A stretch of DNA of 64,000 nt from Brachycybe producta (taxonomy: Eukaryota; Arthropoda; Diplopoda; Playtdesmida; Andrognathidae), in contig JAUPFP010000127.1 of assembly GCA_036925085.1 (NCBI GenBank), positions 149,178 through 213,177 on the forward strand, written 5' to 3'. The position numbers and the translations under genes were made by a program. Numbering within the stretch: the first letter of the stretch is position 1; every line of letters begins with the position of its first letter. Positions 24,077 to 35,531 of this stretch are shown in pieces. The notes beneath the pieces were generated by a model. That model worked only from the letters and a program-made list of their open reading frames with translations. It was not told the origin of the DNA and searched no databases.

Positions 24077-27000
24077 TTGAGGGCTTGATTTAGAAATGGG
24101 ACCGGACCACAAACACAACATAAAGTGTCTTTGGATGGAGCAGGAGGAGGTAGAAAGTGTTCTAAAAGTCCCGTTCGTAGACGGCCCACTGGTCCTTCCC
24201 ACTTTTCGGACGGTTCCGAAAGGACGTAACACATTTCCAGTCTAAAAACGGAAAAATGAAAATTAGAAAAAATATCTTTAAATGTCTTTTTTTTATTTAA
24301 AGTACAACTAACTTATTTTCAAAGTTGTCAACAAGAACGAGGATTAGAATTTTGTTTCCGAACACCAAAAAAAATCACTCTCTCTCGAGAGTAATTTCAA
24401 ACTTTCTTGAAGTTGTTAAACAGGAAAAAAAGAAAAAGTTGGCAAAAAAAGGGGGAAAAAAGTCGGTTTAAAAAAAAGGTGATTAGCGGTGAATGTGTTT
24501 TTCCCGCCTTCACTAAATGAACTTCAAAGAAAATGAGGTTCACAAAATGCCAATCAATTGTCACAAGAAAACTCAGCCAAAAAAAAAAGTTCCTCTTCTT
24601 CAAAAAGTTTAAATTTGAGAATGTTGAGAAATTCAATTCGTTGCGGTTTTAAAAATTCCTCCCCCCCCCCCAAAAAAACACAATAATAATAATAAAGTTG
24701 TCTTGTTTTTTTTGGAGGAAAATTGGATTCTGTAATTGAAATTTCAAATGGAAAAATAACCAACTCAGGTGTGAAATTGAGACCAATTTTATTTGAATTT
24801 TACCTATTCTAGTTTGGTTCTAGTCTTGGTCATATTCGATTCTGTTTAGCTTTGCTTCTTCTTGTTTAGCTTTTTTTGTTTTCTGAACTTTTTGTTTTTT
24901 AATCTAATTAAATAAAAACTAAAACTTGTTCTGTGTTTTAACTCTTGTCCAGATTAGATAGATTGAGGGTCGTTCGTTATTCTTAATGATTTTCAAGTCA
25001 AAGCTAATGCTAAACTCATCAATGTTTTACATTAAACATTATGATGAGTTTAGCACTGCCATTGACTTAGAAATCATTAATATGTAGTACACACACCTGA
25101 TGATTTAAATGCATTTAAATAATAAACGCGTTCTACAGAGCTCCGTGAAGGACAAACAAACAATATGTCTTCGAATTCAATTTATATTCAGTTAATTAAT
25201 CTGAAAATATTGAGTTAATTAACTTAAATATAATTAGATAAACTATTGATTTAGTATTTTAATTTAAAATATTAATATTTGGTTTGTATGTCCTTAACTG
25301 GATTCCGTATAATTCACATCCTAAACACATTTAATTTGAATTCGTTTAACTCGTGTGTGTGTGTGTGTGTACAAGGAGGTATTACGTCGATTTAGCCCTC
25401 GTTCGCAGTTTAGATTTATTTCGGTTTAGCTCTTGGGTCTATTTAGCTCTGATTCACAATTCCAAATTTCGGGGGGTTTTTTCCCGTCATTTAAGAGGGT
25501 TTTAATTTTGTGGTTTTGGTGTCAATTACTACTTTTAGTTATCTAAATTATATTTGATTTCTGGTCACGATAGACGGTTCCTGTTTTTTTTTTTATTTTT
25601 GGTGGCTGCGTTTCAAAGATAAAACATTTTCTTCTTCTAGTTTTTATTTTGACCTTTTTTTAAAGACAATTTTATCAAAAGTAACAACAACAACAGTCTG
25701 TAAGAAGAATATAATAAATAAAATATTCTCATAAAGATTAAGGTTGGGGGTAAAATAACAATTTATTATTACCAACCCATTGAACCAACTCAAGTGGAAC
25801 TTCCATTTTCTACACTCTAACAAATGGGGGTCCACATTCAAGAATCTTAAAAATCAACTCTTGAACCCTCTAAGAACAAGAAGTTCCAAAACAATCCTTA
25901 ATAAAACATCCCATTCCCAAAATAACCCCCCCCCCCTTTGGAAAAAAGATTTAAACAAAAAAAAACCCTGTTCTTAGAGGGTTCAAGTCGGAAGTTCCAA
26001 GTTTTTCTAGCTTGAATTTCAGTATAACAAACATAATTATCTTTTTTTTCTTCTTATGGTTCTTTTTATTATTATTATTATTATGATTCTTGAGAGAGAC
26101 TATTTTTCACAGTTTTTTGTGTTAGATACTAGAAAAGTAACCAAGTGGAAATTATGCTCAGACGAGATAATTTATTCAGAGGCGCAGAAATATATTTAAT
26201 AGAAAAATAGACAGAAAACAGAAACTTAAGATTATTATTTAAAAAAAAATTTTAAAGGGGAATCTCGAATTATGCTGTCTTTCAGAAGAGTGTTTTAAAA
26301 ACTAGAAAAAGGGTCATTTTAATATTAATATCTAATATTAAAATAAACTTTTTGTCGGTTTGAAAACAATCATGGTGTAATTAAAACAGACGACGATATT
26401 TGTTTTTAAATTTTTGACTAATTAAATAGCTCAATTAGAAAGATATCTAGTTTCTAATTTCGTATAAAACAAGCTAATCATGAAATTACAATTGATATTC
26501 AGCTGCTGCCGTTCTAGTTTTTAACACATTTTAAAATTCTTTTGTAATGATCAGTCTTTCTTTCTTTCTGGCCTAAGTAGACTTTTCTAGTCTTTAATAA
26601 ATTTTGAATCTTCCCCCCCCCCCCTCCCCTTTTTAAAGTTTCTTCTAGTATTTTTAGATATTTTTTTCTTCGTCTTCTAAATTGTTTTTTTGAAACAAAA
26701 AAAGGGAAGAAACCAAAAATGGCGTCGTCTCTTCACTCATTTCAATCCATTATCACCTTTCTACTTTTTAATTTTTTTCCTTCCGCACTTTTAAACGTTT
26801 AATTATTTGTAATGTTTTTTTTTAACTTTCCATCCGAAAATAACTCTTGTTTAAAAAAAATATTAACTTGTTTTTACACTTCTAGTTTTGTAAATTAAGT
26901 TAATAACAAACCCGACAATAAACACATTTTTGTTTCTGAGTTTTTTTTTTTTAAAATACAACAATAAAAAAACAATAAAACCATAATAAAAACATCGTGT

Positions 27001-30000
27001 AAAATAAAATTCATCGTTAAAATTTATAATGGAGAACATTTTTTTTGATGTTTTATTTTCGAAGAAGAGAAAGGAACCAATTATTATTATTGGATCAGGT
27101 TTCCATTTTGAAATGAAATATTTTCATCCTCCGATTTGACGTCTCCTATTGCTAAGTACTATTATATCAAATGGACGCCAAATAACAAAAAAAATGACGT
27201 AAGTGGACAAAATTGAATGAAATTTAGGTGGCTCAATAGATATTTATTTTGTTTTCGTTCTACCAGATGGCGCGCATGCGTCGTCGTTATTCAACAAGTA
27301 AAACTTGAAACTTTATAAATTTCAATGTGTTGGGTTCCAAAAACTATCTCTCAAACGACCACGAGGGTTGGAGGTGGAGGCTATAGCCACTAGAAGGTTG
27401 ATTACAATTACAATTAGAAAAAAAAATTCTCTGCGAGTAGCCGGTTGGCCTATGGCAGTGGGATCTTAAGATCCCAAGTGCTTTAATTGTTCAAAATGAA
27501 GAAAAATGTTGAAAGTGTTTTAGAAACTAGAAGGAGTAGCTCAATCACTTATAGGAGGGTAATTTTTATATTAATTATATTTTAAAATAAGCTTTTCATG
27601 TCAGTTTGACCCAACTTTAATTTAAGTCGATAAAAAGCTTATTTTAAAAGATATCATCAACATGAAAATACCCTCTTTAAAAGTGATTAAGTCACCCTTC
27701 TAGTTTCTAAAACACTTTCTAGTTTTTCGACACATAGCAAAATGTAGTTATTCAAAAAGTGAAGTAAATTAGTAGTTAATTAAAAAAGTTGATTGATTTT
27801 TTATCAAAAAATATTTTTGAAGTTTCAGTAACTTTTTTAAAATTTTGTTTAAATGTGTTTAATTTAGTTTTAACTTTGTGGAATGTTTAATTTTAAACGA
27901 TTTATGTTACATACTTTCTTATTAGGTTGGTGATTCTTGAGAAAATACTGTATGTAATATTTGGAACCCCGCTTAGAGAGTTCAAATTGAAGTTAAAAAG
28001 TGCCAAGTTTTCATCTTTTTTTATTGAATATTTGCCTCCTTTTTTTAGAGAAAAACAGGAAGGAAAAAAAAAGTGTCAAAAGTGATGACCGATGGTCATT
28101 TTCGGTTGACCAATGACGATAATGGTGAAAATGCCTCCCCTCCCCCTAATTTGAGTCTCCCCCCCCCCCCCAATGTAATTTTTTTTTCCTTCTCTCTTTT
28201 CATCACTTTTGTGCAAATAGAAAAAAAAATCCCATTCAAAATAATGGTGTCGTCAACCTCTAATTCTCTCTCTCCCTCCATCTAACTCTCAATTCCCTTC
28301 TCTCTCCATCCTTCTCTCAATCTCTCTTTCTATGTGAATTTGTGAAAACACTTAGGGTTTTTTTTCTGTTTGGATTTCTGAAACCCGGTTTGGTTTTTTT
28401 TTAACATTTTGGGTGTCTGTGTGAGTGTCTTAAGTTATTAACAGACACACACATACTGTAATATAAATATGAACATTATTGGACAAAACCGTAAAAAAAC
28501 AGCAGCAGAACAGTTTTTTCCAATTTAAACTGTGACGAAATTTAAAATAAACACATGGAAAATCGTTTTATTTTTATTTTTTTGGGACATTTTTTTCTAA
28601 AGAAGAAGGAAAACTTCCGAAGCAAAACTTATGAAAGATTTATTTGAAAACTAGAAGAGTAAACAAATAATAATTTTCACACACTGGCTGCTCATTATAT
28701 TCCAAAATAAACTTTTTAATTTGTAGTTTTTTTTTAAATGATTTTTTTTTTCACCATTTTCTATTTTTATTCATCATGAAAATTATTAAATGTATCTTTT
28801 TTGTTGACTATTCTAGTTTCTAAGTTACTTCAAAGACTTTCTCTCGTTTTAAATCTTGTTGAAAAAATGCAATGTAAAAATGATACAGTCGTTTCGCATT
28901 TAACTTGAAGCTTGTGACGTCAGAGAGAAGAAGGGGAGGGGTTGACCAAAAAGTTACCCTTGTGTCTATTTCATCCGAAAATAGCAAAAGTATTCAACAG
29001 TTTAAGAAGAAGAATACTTTTGACCTATCTGACGTCATGAGCTTCACGTTAAGAGTGAGGAGAGTGTACAAGTCTTAAATATACAGAGCTAAACTTCCAT
29101 TTTAAGTGTGTAGATATTTTTAATATTTCGACAATTTATGACTGTGTCAAGACTAGAAAATGTGAAATTTCACTCTTCTTCTTTTTAATAAAAAATACTA
29201 AAAATATTCAAAGAAGAAGAAGAACTGGTTGTGATTATTAAATTCCTTTTCTTAGAAAGTGAATAAAGAAACGAAATGAGGACCAAATTCAAGAAGGCAA
29301 TACTTAAGCACTCGAACTTTGAACCCTCGGAGCCTTCACTGTTTAAACCCCGAGGCCAAGAAGGGGGTTTTCAAGTTGAAAGTTCAAAGTTGCCACGTTT
29401 TGCCTTCTTAGATTCTTGGGGTCTTGTTCTTGTTTCTCCTTTTTTACCTTGGATTTTGTTCTGCAAGTGAATCCAAAGTGGATTTCCATAGAATATCTTT
29501 CTCTTCTTTATTGAAGAACATTAGTTTGACATTCCTGAAAGAAAAAAGGACATTGTTATTTAGAAACTGAAATTGTCGCCTTTATAGCTGAGCATTTTCA
29601 TGAAAATCTCGACTATAAACGCGGAATAAGAGAGGTATTTATTCCTTAACTTGTCTTCTGTTCTAAATAGAACCCAGTGTAATAGTTTGACCATTGGAGT
29701 GAATCCAGTTCCAGCGGCTAATAACACTAGGTGGCGATACGAATCGAGAGTCTCGACTTGAAAATTACCCGTGTCTTCACTGATTTCCACACTTTCACCT
29801 TTTTTTTAAACCAAACATAAAATGATTATTAATGAGAAGAAAAAAAGAAAATGATAATAAAAAGATGGGCCACCTGGTTTCAGTTGATCCAAAAGAGGCG
29901 TCATGGTTCCCTTCTCGTAAACCTTAATCATGAAATAGAGTCCGCCTCCTCCTTCTACTCCATTCTCATTAGTTTCATTGTCTTCTTCATTGGTTTGAGC

Positions 30001-31852
30001 GTTCAGGTGTCTTAAGACTGGAGTGTAACTTCGAACCACTTCCATTCCTGAAAAATTCCTGTTTATTTCACATCATAGTATAACATAGATGTAGTGCGGT
30101 ACAGTTTTAAACGCACATCAAGGGGGAGCTTTTACTTTTAATGGAGTAATTTACAACACAGTAAGCACACAAAGAGTAGAACCAACACGCGTTTATAGTC
30201 GACACTTTGCAAAAAAAAAAAAAACGTCCTCATCGACCTCGTGTGTACAATTTCGGAAAATTGACGGCCGAATTCTCAAAACGTTACTTAAACCAAAATG
30301 AAACTTACACAAAGCTAAACTTTTAAAACTCTTCATAGGCTTCGGGTTGGAATATGCAGACCACTTTTAAACTTCAAAATGAAGTCGAAAGTGGTTGGGC
30401 TGTGGTTGCAATGCATTTTCTCCTGGAAAGAACCTGGAATTTTGCAGTCGAAAAGTGGTCCGTGTGCCAGTGGCTTTCAATTGAGAAAACAAACACAAAA
30501 AACGCCAAAAACACTGGAGAAACACTGACCAAATATGGAACATTTCAAACACGCAGACACAGAAAGAGTGACAAATGTAACAAGACAGTTAGGATGTGTG
30601 TTTTGTACCTTGAATGACCATTTTGAAATGAACGTGATGTCCAATAGGAACATTTCTTTGAAATCCATCTTGAAAATGAAACCGGAAGAGCCTCGTGTTG
30701 TGGTTCACTGGTTCTTTGGAATGTAGAACACAAGGATGATATTTGATTTCATCATTCGACGATTTGGGATCAGGTTCAGGATTGACGACCACTGAAACGC
30801 TCGAATTCCTTCTTCTTAATCCTCCATCTTATTTTTAACGTTTGATCAATGTGGAAATTAAAACCAACCCATTTTCTAAGTAAAGAGAGAGAGAGAGAGA
30901 TGGAGGGAGACGTCCCTCCCCCTTGAGGAGATTATTTACCAGGAACCTTAGTTAGGACATTGGTGGTCGTCAGCATGGTTAGTGGTGACGTATCGAGATG
31001 ACCAACCAAACATTTACTCAACATGGATTCACCATTGACCCACTGATGGACCTAAATGGACACAACTGAATTAAAATGTCGCCGTTCCAACTGACCACTG
31101 TCCACTAGTCAGAAGTACTTGGTTGAAAAGGGCAGTTGCATCCGTTCCGACGCCTTTCATGAGTTCGTCTACGCCTCCGGGATGATATTCCATGTAGTGG
31201 GTCACATTGTACACCCTACCTATACGTACGGTAAACAATGAAATATAACACGAATGACCATCACTGGTCGGTTGTTTCGCAACTCATAATGGACCTTTGA
31301 GGCATATCCACGCGTCGTCCTGTCGGTTGTGAGATCGGAGCTGATCGATCGTAATTTCGGACACTCGTCCTCCGACTCCCGTTAGGTCTTTACCCGAATG
31401 TCCTAATCGGATCCAGTCCATTAAAGAGCGTCCAGGCTTAAGGGCCACTTTGTTCCTAGGATTACCTGGATACCAGTTTGAACACAAAAACAAAACATGT
31501 GTTAAAAACTAGAACGGTGGCTGAACTCTCTTTCAAAATAAACTTTTTAGAGACGTTTTTTTTGTTTAAATTAGCCTTTTATTTTTTAATTAATTATTGT
31601 AATTTTTGAAACTTAAAAAAATCAATTAATTAAATTAAACATGATTTAAAAAAAATGATTTTTTTTTAAAAAATTTTAAAAAAAAAAAATCAAAGGAATT
31701 TAAAAAAAAAATGAAAAGAATTAAAAAAAAGTGAAAATATTTATAATAAAATTAAAATATTTAATTAAAACCCCTGACCAAATAAAATATTTAATATTTA
31801 TAAACTGACCAGTGGCCGAAGCCGTGCTGGTCGACGTTTGCCGCGCGGCCAT
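24077..31852 (-). CDS. CYB5R4: Cytochrome b5 reductase 4 (Ncb5or), nine exons located; no CS domain
   Basis: The family protein is a soluble flavohaem NAD(P)H oxidoreductase. Exons on the minus strand: 31852-31810, 31465-31295, 31219-31119, 31051-30940, 30791-30609, 30047-29874, 29798-29651, 29534-29448 and 24241-24077. All phases agree, giving 394 codons plus two bases. The start is ATGGCC at 31852. Residues 15-50 carry the family hallmark ([19 protein letters not shown]). The cytochrome b5 fold follows with both haem ligands (YHPGG; NQVHQW). Next come the reductase FAD motif RSYTPV, the NADH-site motif [23 protein letters not shown], and CCVCGPVPF near the end. Animal CYB5R4 normally has a CS domain of about 90 residues between haem and flavin domains. 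Here exon 4 (ending LTKVPG) joins exon 5 (VVVNPEPD) across a 148-nt intron with no room for it. The last roughly 20 codons were not found. Confidence 0.92.
24985..25082. repeat. Palindrome, GCTAAACTCATCAA arms
   Basis: The left arm holds AATGATTTTCAAGTCAAAGC and TGCTAAACTCATCAA. The right arm holds TGATGAGTTTAGCACTGCCA and TTGACTTAGAAATCATTAA. The same arm sequences occur near 22910-23015, making a two-copy foldback family. Confidence 0.65.
25092..25375 (+). repeat. Dispersed AT-rich repeat, copy 2
   Basis: It matches 18196-18458 from GATGATTTAAATGCATTTAA to TTCCGTATAATTCAC, with a GT microsatellite added near its right end. Confidence 0.8.
25865..26005. repeat. Palindrome, GAACCCTCTAAGAACA arms
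   Basis: The left arm TTGAACCCTCTAAGAACAAG pairs with the right arm TGTTCTTAGAGGGTTCAAG, and AAGTTCC flanks both. It belongs to the family of 1618-1723. Confidence 0.7.
26289..26526. repeat. Foldback element copy
   Basis: It opens TGTTTTAAAAACTAGAAAAA and ends GCCGTTCTAGTTTTTAACAC. It lies within the large CYB5R4 intron, with a degraded extra left end at 26125. Confidence 0.65.
27511..27720. repeat. Foldback element copy, well preserved
   Basis: It opens GTGTTTTAGAAACTAGAAGG and ends CCCTTCTAGTTTCTAAAACA. The inner AAAGCTTATTTTAAAAGATA and CATCAACATGAAAATACCCT are present. It lies in the large CYB5R4 intron. Confidence 0.8.
28645..28826. repeat. Foldback element copy
   Basis: It opens TGAAAACTAGAAGAGTAAAC and ends CTATTCTAGTTTCTAAGTT. 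The middle is poorly conserved. It lies in the large CYB5R4 intron. Confidence 0.6.
29285..29395. repeat. GAACCCTC-family palindrome, degraded
   Basis: CCAAATTCAAGAAGG, AACTTTGAACCCTCGG and then AGTTGAAAGTTCAAAGTT give weak inverted pairing. It lies about 50 nt into the intron after CYB5R4 exon 8. Confidence 0.45.
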
Positions 31853-32170
31853 TTCCTCCTGCTCCTCTTCCTCTTCTTTTTCAGGTGTGTCGTTGTCGTT
31901 AATTGTCACTTCATGAGGTGTTTTATAGCATTTGTTTACCTGACAGCCCAGCCTCAATACTTTTGCTCCACCCTGTAACACATTAGTTTATATTGCGACC
32001 ACTAGGCGGCGCTACTCTACTGAAGACTCAATGCTACTTTTTACCTTTTAAAAAAGCGTCGATTTCTGGGTTTTCCACTCGAGTTCTTTCAGGTTTTCTT
32101 TGCTGTTTTTTCTGGTGGAATTCACTTTTGATTCTTAATTCATGTGAAATGAAGTCGTAATTGAACCCGG
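31853..32170 (-). other. Possible 5' exon(s) upstream of CYB5R4, frame unresolved
   Basis: Two open minus-strand stretches lie upstream of the chosen CYB5R4 start. One (about 32170-32053) is basic, reads FISHELRIKSEFHQKKQQRK and then ENPEIDAFLK, and ends at a plausible donor AAAG|GTAAAA. The other follows an acceptor TTACAG at about 31974; it joins the CYB5R4 exon in frame through an acidic segment before MAARQTS. Their splice phases do not match in the CYB5R4 frame. They could be untranslated exons, an N-terminal extension with a missed splice, or the end of a small separate gene ending GLSGKQML. I recognise no family. Confidence 0.3.
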
Positions 32171-32404
32171 ATTTCCCCCTCAGGTGTTAATACAAAAGGT
32201 AGAAAAAGCGACTCTTCAAATTTATGAGATCGCTTTTCTTTTGCCTTTATTAACTACCCGTTAGACAGCGCCACCTGGTTGTTGGTGGCGTTACTAACAA
32301 AAGAATAACTCCATTTTTACAATTGGCGCCAATATTCATTTTAAGGCAACTTTTTTATTTATATAAAAACAACAATCTTTTATTTTGAAAAACTAAATTC
32401 AAAG

Positions 32405-32800
32405 TTTACAGAAAGAAACTAGAAAAGTTCATTTTTATGATTTTTTAAAATAAACTTTTTAACAAACTTTGATTTTCTTTTTACTTTTTAAAGCCGCCAT
32501 TTGCAAAATATGCAAATGATACAAAACAATGAATGCGTTTTAATAACTAAATTGAAAACTAGAAGAGTAAATGATAATATCACATATGGGACACACTTGT
32601 CATGTTGATATCGTTTAAAATAAACTTTCTGTGGCAGTTTGAAATTCTCCATTTTCCTTATTTAACTTCCAAGTTTGGCCAAAAGAATTACATTAAGAAG
32701 AAACTGAAGGTGTTTTAAAAACTAGAAGAGTAACTGAATCAGTTTAGATTATTTTCTTGATAAATATAGGAGACATATTATTTGAAATTCGGTCATCGTG
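32405..32800. repeat. Cluster of foldback-element halves
   Basis: Three left ends occur in a row (about 32405, 32555 with ACTAGAAGAGTAAATG, and 32713 with ACTAGAAGAGTAACTG). Two are followed by AAAATAAACTTT, but there are no right termini. They lie just beyond the stop codon of the four-helix membrane protein gene. Confidence 0.55.
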
Positions 32801-32816
32801 AATTTTAAGGGTTCTT

Positions 32817-33781
32817 TTAATGTTTAATTTCCTGTTTGTGTGTAACAATGGCTGAAAGGTCATTTGTTCTTTGAATTATTGACGATGGTCCATCTCTGCT
32901 GATCTCCTCCTCCTCCTCCTCCTCCTCTTCTTCTTCCATGTGGTCACTCAATTCGGACATTGTTTTCTTCTTTTTGCTCAGACATTTCTATAGGAAAACA
33001 AAAAAAAACATATTTGGAATAGATGAAGAAGAGTGGACACTGGTCAGTCAGTCGGTGGTCACCTTGATGTTAAAGTTGTAAGTGAACAGTTGACGGATTT
33101 GTCGACAGGCAACGAAAAACGCACAAATCGTCAAAACAGTTTCCACAAAGAAGATTATGAAAAAATGACGAATTCCTGTGTTGTGGATTTCAAGAAAAAA
33201 TATTAAGTTAGAAACTAGAAGAGTTATTGTTTGTTTTACAGGCAGGGAATTTTAAAGAGTAAACTTTTTATGAAATTGAAAGTGTGTTAGAAACTAGAAC
33301 GGTAGCTGGGAATTACTTAATAGCATTTTATATTTTGATAAATATTTCAAAATAAACTTTTTATAGACAAAACTTGCTTAAAATTGAGTCATTTTCAAAT
33401 AGGATCATAAAACGTTTATTTTGAACGATGACCACATTGAAATACGAATTAGGTGATTGAGTTACCCTTCTAGTTTCTATAAAGAGGCAAAAAAAAAAAA
33501 AAGAAATCCTGTTAGGGGTGGTTGTTGGTACCTGGAGTTCTTGTAACGAAGGCGTAGATGGAGTAGGCTGTGGTGGTCAGTGCCAAAATGGAAGAGGTCA
33601 TCCCATAGATCCACTCGTGAGGTAATTTCCGTGCAATCATAGAATAGGAACCGGTCAACACAAGAAGGGCCCCAGATATATGAAAATGGGGGTCAGAAGG
33701 TCTCAGTATTATAGTCGTCATTGTTAGAGCTGTCCCTAGAATGGTGAGTACGCACTCTAAAAGGGCACCTTGTTCCTTCAT
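32817..33781 (-). CDS. Predicted four-helix membrane protein, three exons, family unknown
   Basis: Exons on the minus strand are 33781-33532, 33175-33063 and 32987-32817: 178 codons including TAA, with all phases consistent (TPG|IRHFF; FNIK|KCLSK). The start AAGATGAAGG is the first ATG of the open frame. Four hydrophobic stretches are visible at about residues 8-27, 33-50, 59-79 and 89-110. They are followed by a basic patch (KKKK), a run of about ten Glu and a hydrophilic C-terminus, presumably cytosolic. I recognise no catalytic motif or named family. The size and topology are like those of small four-pass (MARVEL/claudin-like) proteins, but the claudin W-x-x-W motif is absent. It lies in the same orientation about 1 kb upstream of CYB5R4. 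Intron 1 contains a full foldback element. Confidence 0.8.
33207..33480. repeat. Foldback element copy in intron 1 of the four-helix protein gene
   Basis: A half copy (33207-33280) is followed by a full copy (about 33281-33480), GTGTGTTAGAAACTAGAACG to ACCCTTCTAGTTTCTA. Together they account for most of a 356-nt intron; the gene's other intron is 75 nt. Confidence 0.8.
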
Positions 33782-35336
33782 CTTGACCCCTCGGACACAA
33801 ATATAAAACCTTCTATTGTTTCACTTTTTTTTTTTAAAAAAAAAGTGATCTCTTTCTCTACGTGTGTCCTGTCCTGTCCTGTCTCTCTCTTTCTGTTGTT
33901 AAATTTCGCTAACTAGATCCAATTGACCGCGTCACTAACTTTGAACCCCCAACACCCCCTTTAATCTATGAACGGAAATATATTGGAGGTCCTACAACTG
34001 GAGAGAGAAAGAGCGAGACCCCTCAAGGGTCCCCACTAAATGATCCATGGGTGACATTTTTTTCAAGTTAAAAATGGAAAATGCCTGAAAATGGCCCACC
34101 CACACTTTGTCCCAATTGTTGATCATTTCATTTAAATTCATTGAATCAAATGAGTGACTTTAAAGGGAGGTTTTGTGGGGTTGGAGGGGAATAAAGGGGT
34201 TTGGAGGAGATGGGTCAATTGGTTGTGATCAAAGGGGTAAATTTTTGGTTCTTCTTTTGATGGGACATTTAATTCTTATTGTGTTGCTGCTGCTGCTCTT
34301 CTTCCTTCTTGCAATTTTAATCCATAAATTCGGACACAAAAGCAACTTTTAGAAGAAATTGAAATTGCGTTAGAAACTAGAACAGTAACCGGATGTGATA
34401 AAAGTATTTTCGTGACGATATCTTTTAAAATAAACTTTTTAATTCAAGTTTGAAAATATCAGTTTTTCCCTCGATTTTCAATTTAGTAGAAAAAAATGAC
34501 ACCTTTGTGTTTCGAATTGCATGAAATTTCTTCTTAAGGTAAGGTCACTAGCTAGTGCGCATGTGCAGAATGCAGTCACTTGGTGCGCTTGAAGAGAAAA
34601 AAATGTCCCTTACTTTACCTTATCTTAGATTAAACTTCATGGTGTGAACCGGGCTTTTTAGTGTTATTTACTTTTTTCTAAATAACCCTCATTAAATTCC
34701 CAATTAGTCAATGAAGCCAATTTATCTTCATTAAAGATGATGGTAAACGTATTACAGGTGATTATTAACTACTGAATGTTTTTCATACAGGGGAGGATGA
34801 TCGAGTGTACATATGCCAGGCCCGAGTGTAGCCAATAGATGGCGCCACCTCTACTTTGAGCTAGTTTCATTCTTGTAGTTACATCACGATTTAAAGAGAT
34901 TGAGGATTCTCTTTTTATTTCTCTTTTTAAGAGGAATAATTTATTATTAAGATAATTAAGTAGAAGGTTAATATGCAAAATGAAGAGAACCTTGACTAGA
35001 GGCTACACAATTATAGTTCACTCAGCAAGCGATTAGTTTAGGAACAGCTGATTTTCGAACTTTGACAATTTCTGTCTTTCAGTTTCAGAATTAAAAGAAA
35101 CTTGAAAGTGTTTTAGAAACTAGAAGAAGAGTAACTCAATCACGTAAGAGGGTATTTTCAGGTTGATATCTTTCAAAATAAACGTTTTATAAAAAAAAAT
35201 TAAAAACTATTGTCTGCATTGTCGGCATTGTTGACAATGCATTTCACATGCTTCAGTTGGACTGTTGTCCCTCTGCCACGTGCCTTCTTGGCTGCTTGCA
35301 GAGAGTCATTTTTCAAATTCAATTTTCTCTTCATTT

Positions 35337-35531
35337 TGAACCTAAGGCCTTGTTTCCGCTGGGGTGAAAATTTGAACTTTTGGTAAATTTCAACTGGTGA
35401 AAAATAGAAGAAATGTGGCCCCCCTCCGGTCATTCACTATAATAGGCAAAGGTCACGTGTGTCTTCTATTTTTCACCAGTTGAAATTTTCAAAAAGTTCA
35501 AATTGTCACCCCAATGGAAACAAGGCCTAAA
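35337..35531. repeat. Palindrome, TAGGCCTTGTTTCC arms
   Basis: The left arm (35340-35412) reads TAAGGCCTTGTTTCCGCTGG, then GGTGAAAATTTGAACTTTT, then TTCAACTGGTGAAAAATAGA. The right arm (35460-35529) mirrors it: TCTATTTTTCACCAGTTGAA, then AAAGTTCAAATTGTCACCCC, then TGGAAACAAGGCCTA. The arms are about 70 bp and the loop about 45 bp. Confidence 0.8.

Larger units (their letters stand above)
24242..29447 (-). other. 5.2-kb intron of CYB5R4
   Basis: The intron is bounded by a donor (CCAAG|GTAAAA) after exon 8 and an acceptor (TTTTTAG|ACTGG) before exon 9; the split AGA codon reads through as [10 protein letters not shown] see no gene in it. It contains foldback elements (26289-26526, 27511-27720, 28645-28826), one copy of an AT-rich dispersed repeat (25092-25375), palindromes (24985-25080, 25865-26005), part of a GAACCCTC-family copy and short microsatellites. 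Confidence 0.85.

Noticed and set aside
27430-27480. tRNA-like words (GCGAGTAGCCGGTTGGCC)
   Set aside because: No matching acceptor stem or T-loop consensus; only the internal palindrome TCTTAAGATC stands out.
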